Assembly (NCBI RefSeq): GCF_027580225.2
Contig: NC_073342.2
Span: forward strand, 12,621,001 to 12,685,000
Direction: 5' to 3'
DNA: 64,000 nt
Source of the DNA: Misgurnus anguillicaudatus
Taxonomy: Eukaryota > Chordata > Actinopteri > Cypriniformes > Cobitidae
The position numbers were made by a program, and so were the translations under genes. Below the pieces are notes generated by a model. That model saw nothing but the letters and a program-made list of their open reading frames with translations, was not told where the DNA came from and ran no database searches. The first letter of the stretch is position 1; each line of letters starts with the position of its first letter. Shown here one piece after another: positions 44,915-57,106 of the stretch.

Positions 44915-45960
44915 GACACGCTGTGCTGAATTTCGGGGCCCGATGGCCTCCTGAACCCTAGCCCTACCGTCGACGGCCTACTGTATACTGGTATAAGTTG
45001 GGCGCATCCGGGGGTTCTGTGCGAATGTCATTTTATTTCCAAGAGGCCAAAAATCAAACATAGGAATGACAGATAGGGCCAAAACTTTGAGCATCTGTTT
45101 GGGGGGCCCTTGTGGGTTGGGTGTGGCGAGTTTCGAGGCCCTGCGATGATATAAACAGCTTTCCTTCTGCCATGTAATGTTATGGTAGGGACATGCTGCT
45201 GCACAGGAAGCACCAGCTGCGACTTAATTGACTTCTTACAAGTTTGCTTCTTGTGTTTTTCGTTATTCGTTCTTACATCTCCGCACCACATGGTCTTCGT
45301 AGCACCATGTGCTCATGGAATGTTTTTTTTTTGCACAAGACGCACAAAGATTCCTTTGACCCCCGAGATATAGAGTTTCCGTCTGTCACATAATAAGTTA
45401 CGGTTGAGACTTCCTGGTTTGCATGAAGGGCGCCAAGAGCCACGGAACTCTGTGACCCAACCCGGGGGCTCCAGCTGATGCGCTGTGCTGAATTTCAGGG
45501 CCTGGGGCCGAGGGCCTCCCTAGCTCTACCATTGACGACCTATCGTATAAGTTGGGTGCGTCTGGGGGTTTCATTCAGCACCCAAATGACCGAGGGGCCC
45601 TGAACTTTGCATCCTGGTTCGTCGGGGGTCCCCGCCCGTCATATCTGAGTGCCGGCTCCCTGGGAGCTAGGTAAAAATTTTTGACTGGTACAAAGAATTC
45701 TCTCATGCGGGGTTGCTCACTAGCACCCTTTTGAATAGCACATTTTCTCAAATTTGTATTTTTGCCTAAGAGGCAAAAAGTCATACTTAGGAACGACGCG
45801 GAAGGACGAAACTTTAGGGGTCCGTTCAGATGGCCCCTCAGGTGCCACCGACCTGAATTTCGAGGCTCCCTTCAACCTCTGTGTAACGCAGCGTCCAATA
45901 ATGACCTAAGAAAATAGGCTGCTGCTGTCTTTTGGGGCTGATCGAGTGCTTACCCGGGCC
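44915..45960. repeat. Degenerate internal repeats of unknown family
   Basis: GCTGTGCTGAATTTC with GGCCTCC, then TATAAGTTGGGYGCRTC-type words occurs at 44918-45010 and again at 45480-45565. Another motif, AGAGGCMAAAA followed by ACTTTGAG or ACTTTAGG and GGCCC, occurs at 45038-45110 and 45757-45835. TGTCTTTTGGGGCTGATCGA at 45930 has a near match at 54705. I do not recognise the family; there is no credible protein. Confidence 0.5.
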
Positions 45961-46074
45961 ACAGAACTTTCAATATTACTTTAACATACAGACATGTTGA
46001 ATAACTTGCCTTTCCAGATTAAATGTCTGTTCTTCGGCTTGGATTTTGTGAAATAATTTTCTTAATAAACGCAA

Positions 46075-46176
46075 CGTATAGTCCACTGTGACTTATATAT
46101 GTTATTTTGTATTAATGATGCATTTTTGAATGATGCAGCTTATACTCCGGTGCGGCTTATAGTCCGGAAAGTACGG
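46075..46176. mobile_element. End fragment of a DNA transposon
   Basis: CTTATACTCCGGTGCGGCTT and ATAGTCCGGAAAGTACGG form the kind of repeated terminus seen in a widespread vertebrate DNA transposon group. Only one end is present. Confidence 0.5.
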
Positions 46177-47271
46177 TTATCAAAATTTTCGTTACTATAA
46201 CATGACTTGCCTTGAGACTGGGTTGAAAGGTCTGCACCAAGGGGGGAAACAAACTTAAGTTCGATAAAATTGAACCAAACAAGGCATAAAACCCACTCAC
46301 ATACTTAAAGTATCTATTTAGCTAAGAACCATTTGCACCAGTGGTCTCAAACTCCCGGCCTCCCCCTCTCTGCGGCCCGCATCGTCTTTCAACAATATAA
46401 GATAATCTGGCCCGCAGAAAGATTTTTATTCACATTGTTTCAAATTCGTTTGATTTTTGATTTAAACATTTAAGGGTTCGTTCACATGTCACGTCTAACA
46501 ACACATGTTAAAATGAGTCAAGGCGTTTCTTATTTTCCAAAGTGCTCGGGAGTGGAGATTGCGCTCCGTGGCATTGCATCGCGTCACCCATTGCTATGCA
46601 GCCATAAACCGTGTGCTCCGTGATGCGAGGATAACGGAATACGTGATCGAATTTTAATTCTTTATCTGAACCTCGCATCAATCATATCATCGTCACCATG
46701 CAATTATTTAAGCTGGTCGGGACTTTGTAGTGTTTGTCCAGAGAAGATTTGTTACTTCCGGGTGGATATCAGCTGTTACTCAGAGAAGAGGTGCTGTGGG
46801 TTTTAGCTTCTAATGGAGACATCACATTGGGAGGCAGAGCGGTAGATGTAATGCAACACATATTAAATATAAAGATAAAGAAAAGGGCCATCAAGACCCC
46901 AGGTTAAGAAAAGAGGAAAGATGAGGAGAAATATAGGCCTACAGAGGATAAAAGTATGCATACTGCTATATATAATGAAGTATTTATTGTTATGTAGCTT
47001 GCTATGCAATTACACATAGAGCAGTATCATTATTTTCTTCTGTGCAACTAGCTTATGTAACATTCAAAAGTTTTAGGATCACTTTCACTTATTAATATTT
47101 TTCCACATTTAACGGCAAATTCATTAAAACTGTCAAATAAGGAAGATGAAACACTCAATACTATGACTGAAAACAGTCCAAAATAAATAAAAACAAACAC
47201 TTATTGGTGGTAAATTTTTTAAATAGTTTATAAATGTATACAGGAACTAAATTTGTTAGTTTAGTGCAGGG

Positions 47272-47710
47272 TCTCACAGTGAAAAATGAGGAATGAAAAA
47301 AATGAGAGGCAGAGATCACAGGGATAACAGCTTTTATTGAGAGTAAATAACAAAGGCAGTCTGTTGTTAGAGCACACAGTACTGGGTAAAAACTGAAAGA
47401 CTTGACTCCCGTTCTGGGAAAAAACAATCAGAAGCTCCCTGGAAGCTGGTTTGAAGCACAAGACTGGACAAGACAAGACAAGATGGTGAGTAGTTCTCTG
47501 ACTAGACATGTTTGTAGCTGTAGAATACACAGGAGACATTAGCAATGCAATAATCCGACAAAGAGACTGCCAGAACAGCCACCAGATAAACGCTAAGGGC
47601 AGAGTGGAAACAGGTGTCAAAGCAAATCAGCGTGAGCATGACAAACAGGTGAGAGAGAGGGAGAGAGAGAATAATTCTCTAACAAGCAATGAGGGGTGTG
47701 TCTCAGTGTG

Positions 47711-47767
<57 letters not shown>

Positions 47768-48039
47768 CTGGTAATTATCACGTTGTGGGGACCAATTGTC
47801 CCCACAAAGATAGAAATACCAGTATTTTTGTGACCTTGTGGGGACATATTGATGTCCCCATGAGGAAACAAGCTTATAAATCAAACAGAAGGATGTTTCT
47901 TGAAAATGTGAAGTAGGAGAGGGGTTTCTGTGATGGTTGGGTTAGGGAATGGGGTAGGTTAGGGGAATAGAATATACAGTTTGTACAATATAAAATGCAT
48001 TACGTCTATGGAATGTCCCCACAAAACATGGAAACCAGA

Positions 48040-48076
<37 letters not shown>

Positions 48077-48104
48077 AGAAACAGAAAAAAACAGACTCAT
48101 AACA
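47272..48104 (-). repeat. Gypsy 2 3' LTR, carrying the TG-flanked unit
   Basis: Starts TCTCACAGTGAAAAATGAGG (TG mutated to TC), ends GACTCATAACA. A 275-bp unit sits in its (GT)n tract, absent from the partner LTR. Confidence 0.85.
47766..48040. repeat. 275-bp unit flanked by (TG)n, copy 2
   Basis: Nearly identical to 30671-30946, between (GT)n tracts 47706-47765 and 48041-48075. The partner LTR has plain (GT)n here, so this is a dated insertion into the microsatellite. Confidence 0.88.
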
Positions 48105-49377
48105 GTACCCAGGCGGCTACCTTACTAAAGCCTTGAATAAAGCGCTGGTAGAAATTTGCAAATCCCAGAAATCTCTGAAGCGTGACTCGAGACTCAGGAA
48201 CCAACCAATTTAGAACCGCCTGGACCTTGTCAGGATCCATTCGAATCCCCTCCGCAGAAACGACCGAACCGAGAAAGTAACCGATCGAGCATAAAAGACA
48301 CACTTCTCAACCTTAACAAAAAGGCGATTCTCTAGTAAGCGCTGCAAGACCCAGGGAACGTGTTGTACGTGTACCTGAGGAGACGGTGAGAAATTAGAAT
48401 GTCATTTATATACACAAATACAAAGATGTTCAGCATGTGTCTCAAGACATCGTTAACTTAAGCCTGAAAGATAGAGGGGGCGTTGACTAGCCCGAACGGT
48501 AAACCCGTTATTCAAAGTGCGGTCTTCCACTCGTCCCCCTTCTTAATGCGCACTAGGTGGTAGGCGTTTCTCAAGTCCAATTTAGTAAAGATCTTTGCGC
48601 CCTGTATGATCCCAAAAGCAGACGACATAAGAGGCAAAGGATAGCGATTCTTAACTGTTATGTAGTTCAGCCCCCTGACAATCGATACACGGACGCAAAG
48701 ACCCGTCCTTCTTCTTGACGAAAAAGAAACCAGCACCGGCAGGAGACGAAGAGGAAACAATAACCCCCGCGTCAAGAGACTCTGTGAGATATTTCTCCAG
48801 AGCCTCTCGCTCGGGCACAGAGAGTAAAGTCTGCCGCGGGGGCGTGGTGTTGGGGAGGAGCTCAATAGGGCAATCGTAGGGACAGTACAGCGGTAGAGAA
48901 ACCGCCCGGGAACGGCTGAAGACCGATCGCAAATCATGGTACTCCTCCGGGACACCAGACAAATCACCTGACTCATCCTGGAAAAAAGAAACAAAGGGAA
49001 CGGGAGACACAGCAAATACCAAACAATTAGTATGACAAGACAATTTCCATGAATGAACAGCCCCCTTGACCCAGTCTATCTGAGGATTATGAAGAGCAAG
49101 CCAGGGATGTCCTAACACAATGGGGGTATAGTGAGATTGAAAAACTAAAAAGATGATGATTACCGGAAACAGTAAGACTAACCGGACAGGTGGCGCCGCA
49201 AACTGTAAGCTCTCTGCCATCCAGGGCAAAAACAGATGCAGCATCCGCCAAATCGACCAATGAGATCTTGTGCTGGTGGGCCCACCCCTCATTGATGAAA
49301 TTGCCCTCGGCTCCCGAGTCAATGAGAGCAAGGCCAGAGGCGGAGTGCCCAACCCAGTGGAGAAAAGCAGAGATCAT
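48097..49377 (-). pseudogene. Gypsy 2 protease and reverse transcriptase, truncated
   Basis: Protease motif [18 protein letters not shown] is near 49320. Reverse transcriptase follows: [20 protein letters not shown], then [10 protein letters not shown] and [16 protein letters not shown], then VYINDILI at 48401-48415 where the usual pair of Asp is N-D, and [39 protein letters not shown]. Coding stops at KVAA, joined directly to the 3' LTR, so RNase H and integrase were lost by deletion. Frameshifts are at about 48680 and 48500 and there is a stop at 48512. It is not functional. Confidence 0.88.
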
Positions 49378-49414
49378 GGTTCGGGACCAGGGGGAGAGGA
49401 GATGACAGACATGC

Positions 49415-50538
49415 TCACCAGTACTCCTCCGTCTGCTGGCGAGCCTTGGCTTTTAAACTGCAGTTAGAGGCGAAATTGCCAGCGGTACCACAGTAGAGAC
49501 AGACGCGGTTGATGATACAGTGCTCCGGAGAGATGCGCACGCTACCCAACTGCATGGGCTCAGCGTCAGCCGGGTGACGGGCAGGGGCAGCAGTCGAAAG
49601 GGAGTCATAAGCAGTGGAGGAAGTGCGAGCTCGTCTTCTCTGCTCGAAGCACCTGTCCAGACGATCAGCGGGTCGAGCTCTGCAGGTGTGCCTCGGACAT
49701 AAATCTCCTCCCTCAGCTCCAAACTCAGACCCTCCAGGAAGTGAGCGACCAGGCAGAATCGTTCCACCCACCAGTAGAGGTGAGAGTACGAAACTCTTTC
49801 GCAAATTCGGCCACGGATCTCTTTCCCTGTCGAAGAGTGGCGAGGAGACAAGAAGCTTCAGTGGGCGACAGTGGCTCAGTGGTTCATGTAGGTTGTCTAC
49901 AAACCGGAAGGTTGGTGGTTCAATCCCCGGCTCCACCGGACCAAGTGTCGAGGTGTCCTTGAGCAAGACACCTAACCCCAGCTGCTCCCGACGAGCTGGA
50001 TGGCGCCTTGCATGGCTGACACCGCTGTCGGTGTATGAATGTGTGCGTGAATGGGTGAATGTGAGGCAAACTTGTAAAGCGCTTTGGATGGCCATAGGTC
50101 TGTTAAAAGCGCTATATAAATGCAGTCCATTTACCATTTACCAAGCTTCACTGCCAAAAACTGATCTATCCAAGACCTTGGTCATCTCCTCCTTAAAAAG
50201 ACTGTACTTGCTGCAGCATGCGGTGTTCACCTCCCACACAGACGTTCCCTATTCGCGTGTTCAACCCGTAAGAAGGGAGAGAACAAATGGACGCGAGCCC
50301 AATCCTCCGCATACGTCTGGGTCTGAAGAGAAAAGACAACCTCACATTGGATGAGAAAAGCTCTGCACTCAATGGGCTCACCGGCATAACAAGAGGAGTT
50401 GTTGACCCTTGGCACGGCCGCATCCTGATGGAGGTGGAGTAAATGGGCAGACAGATCGGCCACCTAGGCAGAAAGACTCCCTACAGCCTGATGTATCTCG
50501 ACTGCTGATAGGACAGACTTCTCCTCTGCCGGATCCAT
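49415..50538 (-). pseudogene. Gypsy 2 gag, interrupted by a SINE
   Basis: Translation would start at 50538 with MDPAEEKSVLSAVEIHQAV, soon ended by an in-frame TAG near 50463. Capsid sequence continues (SCYAGEPIECRAFLIQCEVV). A SINE occupies 49861-50142. After it come ERVSYSHLYWWVERFCLVAHFLEGLS and a zinc knuckle reading CLYCGTAGNFASNC, in which the His of CCHC is Asn. Confidence 0.85.
49861..50142 (+). mobile_element. tRNA-derived SINE with LINE-like tail, plus strand
   Basis: The head has RNA polymerase III boxes: TGGCTCAGTGGTT (A box) and GGTTCAATCCC (B box). The tail GTAAAGCGCTTTGGATG and AAAGCGCTATATAAATGCAG resembles L2-like LINE 3' ends, which supply the retrotransposition machinery. 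TSDs AAGCTTCA lie at 49853-49860 and 50143-50150. A reverse copy is at 62459-62712. Confidence 0.9.
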
Positions 50539-50556
50539 ATCCTGGTCGGATTATTC

Positions 50557-51053
50557 TGTCACAGTGAAAAATATGGAATCCAAGAGGCAGAGATCACAGG
50601 GATAACAGCTTTTAATGAGAGTTAATAACAAAGGCAGTCTGTCGTTAGAGCACACAGTACTGGGTAAAAACTGAAAGGCTTGACTCCCGTTCTGGGAAAA
50701 ACCAAACAGAAGCTGGCTTGAAGCACAGAGGAAGATAACTCAGGAAAGCAGGGTAACCCTCAGCATCAAATGCAGCGGGACATGACAATTACAGTTAGGA
50801 GGCAAGACTGGACAGGACAAGACAAAACAAGATGGTGAATACTTCTCTGACTAGACACGTTTGTAGCTGTAGAATACACAGGAGACATTAGCAATGTAAT
50901 AATCCGACAAAGAGACTGCCAGAACAGCCACCAGATAAACGCTAAGGGCAGAGTGGAAACAGGTGTCAAACCAAATCAGCGCAACCGCAGATTGCAATGA
51001 CAAACAGGTGAGAGGGGAGAGAGAGGGAGATTAATTCTCTAACAAGCAATGAG

Positions 51054-51120
<67 letters not shown>

Positions 51121-51166
51121 TGTGCTTGTGAGAGAGAGTGAGACAGAGAAAACCAGACTCATGACA
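50557..51166 (-). repeat. Gypsy 2 5' LTR
   Basis: Starts TGTCACAGTGAAAAATATGG and ends CAGACTCATGACA. It includes an uninterrupted (GT)n tract at 51056-51120. Confidence 0.88.
51056..51120. repeat. (GT)n microsatellite
   Basis: About 30 GT units within the gypsy 2 LTR; the state without the 275-bp unit. Confidence 0.97.
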
Positions 51167-51381
51167 CATGGTCTTAATAGGCTTAAAGGTTAAAATAATA
51201 ACTTACTTTGTATATTTAAAACATAAAACCCACTACTTATATATTTTTAAGTGTTATTATACATTAAATAATAGAATTTAAAGACTTTTTGAACATCAAA
51301 ATAGCTCTGTGGCCCTCCGATGAAGTGTCAGTCTCAGAAATGGCCCCAAGCCAATTTGAGTTTGAGACCCCTGCTTTGCAC

Positions 51382-52424
51382 CCTTTTTCATGAATAAAAT
51401 GTACATTTGCTTTTATTTCATCATCATCCTTGTATCCTTGAGGTTTAGTTAAAACACTGTTATTTTGATGCTAGACGAGCATCCTTCTTTAAATATTTTT
51501 AGAAACCGTTTGGAGTCTTATTTGAAAGAATCATGTTCTTGTTTTACTTAAGATTTATATATTTTATTAATAAGAATTGTAGTTCTGAGTGCTGGACAAG
51601 ACTTTTTTATATTGTTTGTCTTGAAATATTTTTTTGTGTGAAACTTTTTGGCCACGACTCCTGGTATAATTAAATGATTGCTGGTAAAATAAAGGATAAA
51701 TTAAAAAAAAAAATCTGCTAGTTGTTGACATGTTTCAAAATGTTGCTACACATAACAAGTCTGTGATTAAAAATAAGGTTGGATTTTAACACATAAAAAA
51801 CACAGGATGATGAAATTTACTTTTATGCCTGCAAAACACTCTTTGATAAGGTAAGACATTTAAACAATTTAAATTTAATCAATTTAAAGTTTAAAATTAA
51901 AATAAGATATTTTCTTTACATTGGGGGTAATTTGCCCACTCTCAATTAGTGAGTCCCATGTCAGTTTTTGGCAGTTCCTGACAATTATCTGTGCTGCCTG
52001 CACATTCCCATGAACAGTCGTTTACATGAAACTTCTGTGGCAATTTATAGTGCTATTAACTGATAAAAATCACACTTTTCATGCAGTGTAGATGATTACA
52101 TAGGTGTTTAAAAATGGTTAAATATGATAGTTGCTAAAATAATTGGTTACATGGGTGAAAAAAAGGTTACTTGATGATTACAAATCAGATGATTACATTT
52201 AGGATAGACAGTAACACAGAACATTGATATGACTTTATATTTTATCCAGCCAGTCGAGAAAATGTATGCAAGACATCATGTTTTGGTCCAGTGTGTAGTC
52301 GCCAGAGTTTCAACTATTTTTCTAATCTCGTGTTTCTCATCTTTTGAAATCAACGCCAGACAGACCTCTGATACATATGTACACATACACATGATCTCAT
52401 CTCTATATTTAGACACAACATCCA
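51382..52424. other. No recognised feature
   Basis: AT-rich sequence without a conserved frame, paired termini or a repeat I can name. Confidence 0.5.
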
Positions 52425-52429
52425 AAACT

Positions 52430-52931
52430 TGTCACGATACGTAGGAGAGAACCCAAGTGCAAGACACAGATGTACAAAAAATTGGAATTGTGACACAAAA
52501 ACAGAAATCAACAACCCACGAGGGGGCAAAACAACATGACCAGGAATACAGAATATGATGGACTACACTAAACTGGGTATCACTAAACAATAAACTGACA
52601 GAACAAAATACACAGGATTAACCTAGACTAGACTAACAAAGTACTTACACGGATGTAACGAAGCATAGTAAAACACATGGAACAACAATGAACAGGCACT
52701 GACTAACAAACACAAGGACTAATAAATAGGGGAGAAATAATGAAGACAACAGGTGACATGAATAAACCAATGAGGGTGAAAAGGGAGCGAGGTAAAAGTG
52801 ACAAGACACCGGGAACATGTGGTCTAGTAAAACCAATACTCAGACCACGTGATCCCACACAGAACATGGGAATGTCATCATTCTGCCACAAGACTAGATT
52901 AAACACAGGATTAACTGGCAGAACCATGACA
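52430..52931 (-). mobile_element. Gypsy-type solo LTR (502 bp)
   Basis: Starts TGTCACGATACG, ends AACCATGACA, with exact TSDs AAACT at 52425-52429 and 52932-52936. No internal sequence remains, as after LTR-LTR recombination. Orientation is guessed from similarity to other LTRs. Confidence 0.8.
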
Positions 52932-52936
52932 AAACT

Positions 52937-53417
52937 TTTCTCAGGCTGGCACAGACACTTGGTCATTAATGCAGAAGCTACTCATATTGTCCCATGAATT
53001 TGACAGTCCTCTCACGGCAGACATTTTTTCCTTGAAATTTGAAAGACAAATGCTAGATTGTCTTATGCATCAAGTTCGCCAGTTGCCTTTTGTAATACCT
53101 TTTAAACATAGAGGGTATGATGATTCGCAGTCTGCAGAAGTTCCCCATCTTGTGTTGGTTACACTTTATCCACATTTGTTTTTCAGAAATCAACGATGTC
53201 AAAAATAAGGGTGGCGCTTTTGTCACCCTGCAGGTTTTCTGAGATTTCTTCTAGTTTTGAGATGATGCTCGATTCATCTTTTAACTTGTGGAAAATGGCT
53301 CCTGCAGCTCCTTGTTTTGCTCGAGGATCAGCCTTTAACCTGCTGCATTGTAGAGCATAGTTGAAGGATGGGTTGAAACAGCTTGCCTATAAACTCTCCA
53401 AAGTGTAAGTCAAAAAC
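52937..53417. other. No recognised gene
   Basis: A 79-codon plus-strand frame (52969-53208) shows no domain. I cannot assign this stretch. Confidence 0.4.
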
Positions 53418-53449
53418 GTATGTTGTACTGTACTGTACTGTACTGTAAG
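53418..53449. repeat. (TACTG)n short tandem repeat
   Basis: Five to six units of TACTG directly before a hAT end. Confidence 0.9.
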
Positions 53450-53452
53450 GTG

Positions 53453-54669
53453 TAGGGCTCTATCTTACACCAGGCGCAATGCAGCGCAATGCAGCGCAAT
53501 GCGCGACGCAAGTGTCATTTGCTATTTTCCACCCTGTGCAATTATAATTTTCACATTTAGCGCCGCGTTGTTTAAATAGCAAATGCATTTGCGCCCCCTT
53601 TTGCGCCCATGGGCATTCTGGTCTGAAAACGAGGTGTGTTCAGGCGCATTGTTGGCGCGTTGCTGTTTTGAGGCAACTAAAATAGACTACGCCATTGACC
53701 AACAAAAACCTGGTCTAAAGTTAATTACGCAATATATTTTTTTGTTATTTAAAGAGCGCATTAGTAATATGCGCCTAAACGGGAAGACAACGCGGGTTTG
53801 CTTAACACATACATGAATGCGCAGGAGCACAAAAATGCTTTTAAATATGAAAGATTATTATTGAGTCTCTTGGACATAAATGAGGACTAATTATGAGACG
53901 TTAGAAGGCGCAAAGAGCTGCTTCACCTGCAGCCTGGTAAGTAAATATATGCTTTGCTTTAAACAAATGCATCTGTTTTTAAATGTTTTTTTAAATGCTA
54001 CCACACTGATTTATTGTATTTGATGACTCTGTACCTGTGGATATGGTAAGATGAGAAACATTTTTAAGTAATGCTTAAAAAATCTTGTGACACTGTCCAA
54101 GTGCTGAAAGGAGAGCCGTTTGTAAATTCTATATCTCCTGTTTGTTACAAATAAAGTTTTTTTAGAGTAAAAACCTTTTCTTACATACTTGTAAATAATT
54201 TTTTGATGATATTGGATAGCCATACATGTAAAGCATCTAAAGCCTGCTTTTTACTTCCATGACTAAAAGAAAACGGGTTTTAAAGGTTTTAATAAAAAAA
54301 TATATAAATTTCAATACAAGTGAAAAACAACACAATTATTTAACATTAATCTTAAACTGGGGATCTTCTTCCTCCGCTTAGTTTTTCAGTTTACAAAGTC
54401 CGTCATCTAAATAGGGATTAGACATAGCGCCAGCGCAACAGGCTTTTAAAGGGGATGAGAGCTGAGACTCTCATTGGTTTATTGCACGTTACGCCCGAAA
54501 TACTCCCATTTCTCATTAAAAAAATTGTACCAATCCTTTTCGACCATGCGCTCGGCGCACAAACCATTTTTCCCGTCGTTAAATTAGCAAAAGTGGATTC
54601 GGACACGCCCATTTAGACATTGTGCTGTGCGCTTTAGACAATGCGTTTAGATCGTTGAAATAGGGCCTG
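53453..54669. mobile_element. hAT-like non-autonomous element
   Basis: The left end TAGGGCTCTATCTTACACC pairs with the right end GATCGTTGAAATAGGGCCTG. Both ends hold GCGCAATGC or AATGCGTTTAGATC words. Flanks are unclear. No transposase. Confidence 0.65.
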
Positions 54670-54671
54670 TA

Positions 54672-54815
54672 GCGTCCGAGTACCACTTATAATATATAAG
54701 CTGTTTGTCTTTCGGGGCCAATTGAGTGCTTAACGGGGCGGAGGGGAGGCGGAGTCGGGGCTAAAGATCGAAAGACATGTACAGCTTATATTTTTAAGTG
54801 GCAGATGGGAAATGG
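54672..54815. repeat. Inverted repeat with about 33-bp arms
   Basis: TACCACTTATAATATATAAG then CTGTTTGTCTTTCG is followed after about 60 bp by CGAAAGACATGTACAGCTTA and TATTTTTAAGTGGCA. The GGGGCCAATTGAGTGCTTA in its loop has a near match at 45935. Confidence 0.7.
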
Positions 54816-55430
54816 TCAGAAACAATTATAATGTTCTCATGACAGCCAATTTCAAAACCAACCACATAACAGTTTAATGTAATGTTAACCCATTAAGCTA
54901 GGTAGTTTCTTAATTAATCTGCTATGTCATGTTTATGACAGATTTATGACAAGTTATGTTGTCTTGGTAATTTAAAATTGTCCTGACAAGTTATGATGTA
55001 TTGGTTTATGCCAAGTTGTCATAGCAAAGATATCTCAAACAATGTCATCATTGCATTAAAAATGACGTAATTGAGTGAATGCCACTTAATGGCAGTTAAG
55101 CGTTCATAAAATCGTTCATAACGTTCATTTTATCAATGAAATCCTAAAGACCGTGCTGAACACAGTGGGTTCATGCTACAAGTCAAGTCTGATGAAAAAA
55201 CATTGTGCCTGGTAGGCTACATCACATTTGACCAATAGGCAGAGAGTAGGCGGTTTTATTAAATGCATTTTCAACTACCTCTGGATGTGGTCAAAAGTGA
55301 ACAAGCTCAAAATGTTTACCCCGTTTACCTATGTCTTTGTTACCTGGCAAAACACACAGTAATACCAGCCTCTATGATCGGTACCTGTGAAGTGGAGATC
55401 CCTCACGTCCTTCACCGCTGCAAGCGCCAG
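54816..55430. other. No gene; small MITE fragment
   Basis: Apart from a short piece like 36610-36700 (CTACCTCTGGATGTGGTC at about 55275) I recognise nothing. Confidence 0.45.
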
Positions 55431-55437
55431 CACTGGC

Positions 55438-55490
55438 ACACACACACACACACACACACACACGTACATACAGCCACACACACACATACC
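55438..55490. repeat. (CA)n microsatellite, interrupted
   Basis: CA units with a CGTACATACAGC interruption. Confidence 0.92.
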
Positions 55491-56648
55491 CTTACTTACC
55501 CGTAGATGCCGCTCTTGGAGTTGCGAGTGCCCCGCATTTTCTGGTAGCATTAGGTTATACTCATCCACCATTCGTACTTCCCTTTTGTCATTCATACTGG
55601 ATAAATCACACACACCCAATCGTCTCTTAGTCTTATTTTATTGTGAATTATTGTTTTGTTTGTTGGTGTAATCGGGTTGCTGGCAGCTATACGGGCGAAC
55701 CCGAGCTGTGGAATGGCGATCGCTTATGACTAGGGTTGCCACCTGTCCCGGTTTTACCGGATTGTCCTTTTTAATAACCTGTCCCGGGAAATTTATCAAC
55801 TCTCCCGGGACACTGAATGTCCCGGTTTTCGAAAAGCTATGTTAACCCCCAGGGGTCCAAAAACGCGGGGACGCGTTTTGACGTGTTTTCTCCTTATCAT
55901 AGCAGAATCAACTTAAAATACTCCATCATTAATAATCAAACACTTACGTGTTTGACATCATTTGAAACTCTGAAGGTTCCTCTTTAATTAGTGTACATTC
56001 ACAATAACAAGAGATCTTTGTGTTTTTGTCAAATAAAGAAAATAAACAGGGTGCTCATTCAGACATTTCTGTCTCCGCCAGCTGTCTCTCAAATCACGTT
56101 ACAAAAATTAGTTGAAACTCCGCGAATACTTGTCACACAAACATAATACACATATCCAAAGAAAGCCTGAAATGTCTACTTTTAAACAAGCTAATTATTA
56201 TCAAAAACAAATATTTCCTGTTTATATAATCTGCATTGAAGTAAAGAGAGTACCGTTTTTCCTGGCTGAGCTCATTATCTCTAATGCGGTCACGCCCACA
56301 CGCTGTTGACATGGTAATGAAGAGAAGAGCTGTTCAAACCAGCAAAGCGTAATGTTTGATAAGATTTAAAGACTTTAGCGCATGTTTGGATTATAAACTT
56401 TATACACACACGTGAGGAATATCTTCATTTATGTCTGGACATTGAGGAAGAGAAGCGTTTATCTTTAACGTTACCTAAGAAGAAGAACAATGGAAGGCGC
56501 AATGGAGGCGGATATATTCCTGAAGAAACTGTAAGTCATTTGTCTTCATTTATATTTACTATCATGTAATATGTTATGGCTTGTGCAGTTCAGCCTACAT
56601 AAGCCACCTCAGCAGACTACACGCTTCGGATTGAAAAACGTTCGCATT

Positions 56649-56935
56649 GTTTACAAACGAGTAACTTACGCGTGATCACGTAATGGCGGATTTCATTGTT
56701 TGCTGTACAGTGTTAGACACAGTTATTCACTTTCGTATCCTTCATGGCAACTTTGAGTAATGCTGCACTGCTGTGTCTTTTAAGTGTGTGCTGTAAGATT
56801 CCATGTTTACATGCTTATTTACAAACGAGTACGCGTGATCACGTAATGGCGGATTTCATTGTTACATGCTGTACAGTAGACACTTTCGTATCCTTCATGG
56901 CAACTTTGAGTAATGCTGCACTGGGGGATCTGCTG
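56649..56935. repeat. Direct repeat of about 120-160 bp
   Basis: TTACAAACGAGTA, then CGTGATCACGTAATGGCGGA and TTCATGGCAACTTTGAGTAA, occur at 56649-56790 and 56818-56925, 163 bp apart. Short deletions separate the copies. Confidence 0.85.
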
Positions 56936-57106
56936 TAATATGATATTGTTTACATGCAACGCATTCCATACATTGTGCTTTACACGCGACACAGTTTTAT
57001 TATGAGCTCCGCGTTGTTTACACGGAGACTCGCCTTTTTTTTTATTATAAATTTACCTTGGCCAGTCTACCTAGGTGTGTGAAAGACATCAATCACATGA
57101 CCAAAT

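Larger units (their letters stand above)
47272..51166 (-). mobile_element. Ty3/gypsy element 2, deleted, minus strand
   Basis: LTRs 47272-48104 and 50557-51166 enclose gag, protease and part of reverse transcriptase; RNase H and integrase are missing. Flanks CAGGG and CATGG match at 4 of 5. The LTRs differ by an indel of about 90 bp and by a microsatellite-borne insertion in one of them. Confidence 0.88.
46339..51373. mobile_element. hAT element hosting gypsy 2
   Basis: Ends CAGTGGTCTCAAACTC and GAGTTTGAGACCCCTG are inverted (15 of 16). Flanks ATTTGCAC (46331-46338) and CTTTGCAC (51374-51381) match at 7 of 8. The interior outside the gypsy shows no transposase. Confidence 0.85.

Noticed and set aside
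49614..50354. 246-codon plus-strand frame at gypsy 2 gag
   Set aside because: It is antisense to gag and runs through the inserted SINE; no domain is visible.
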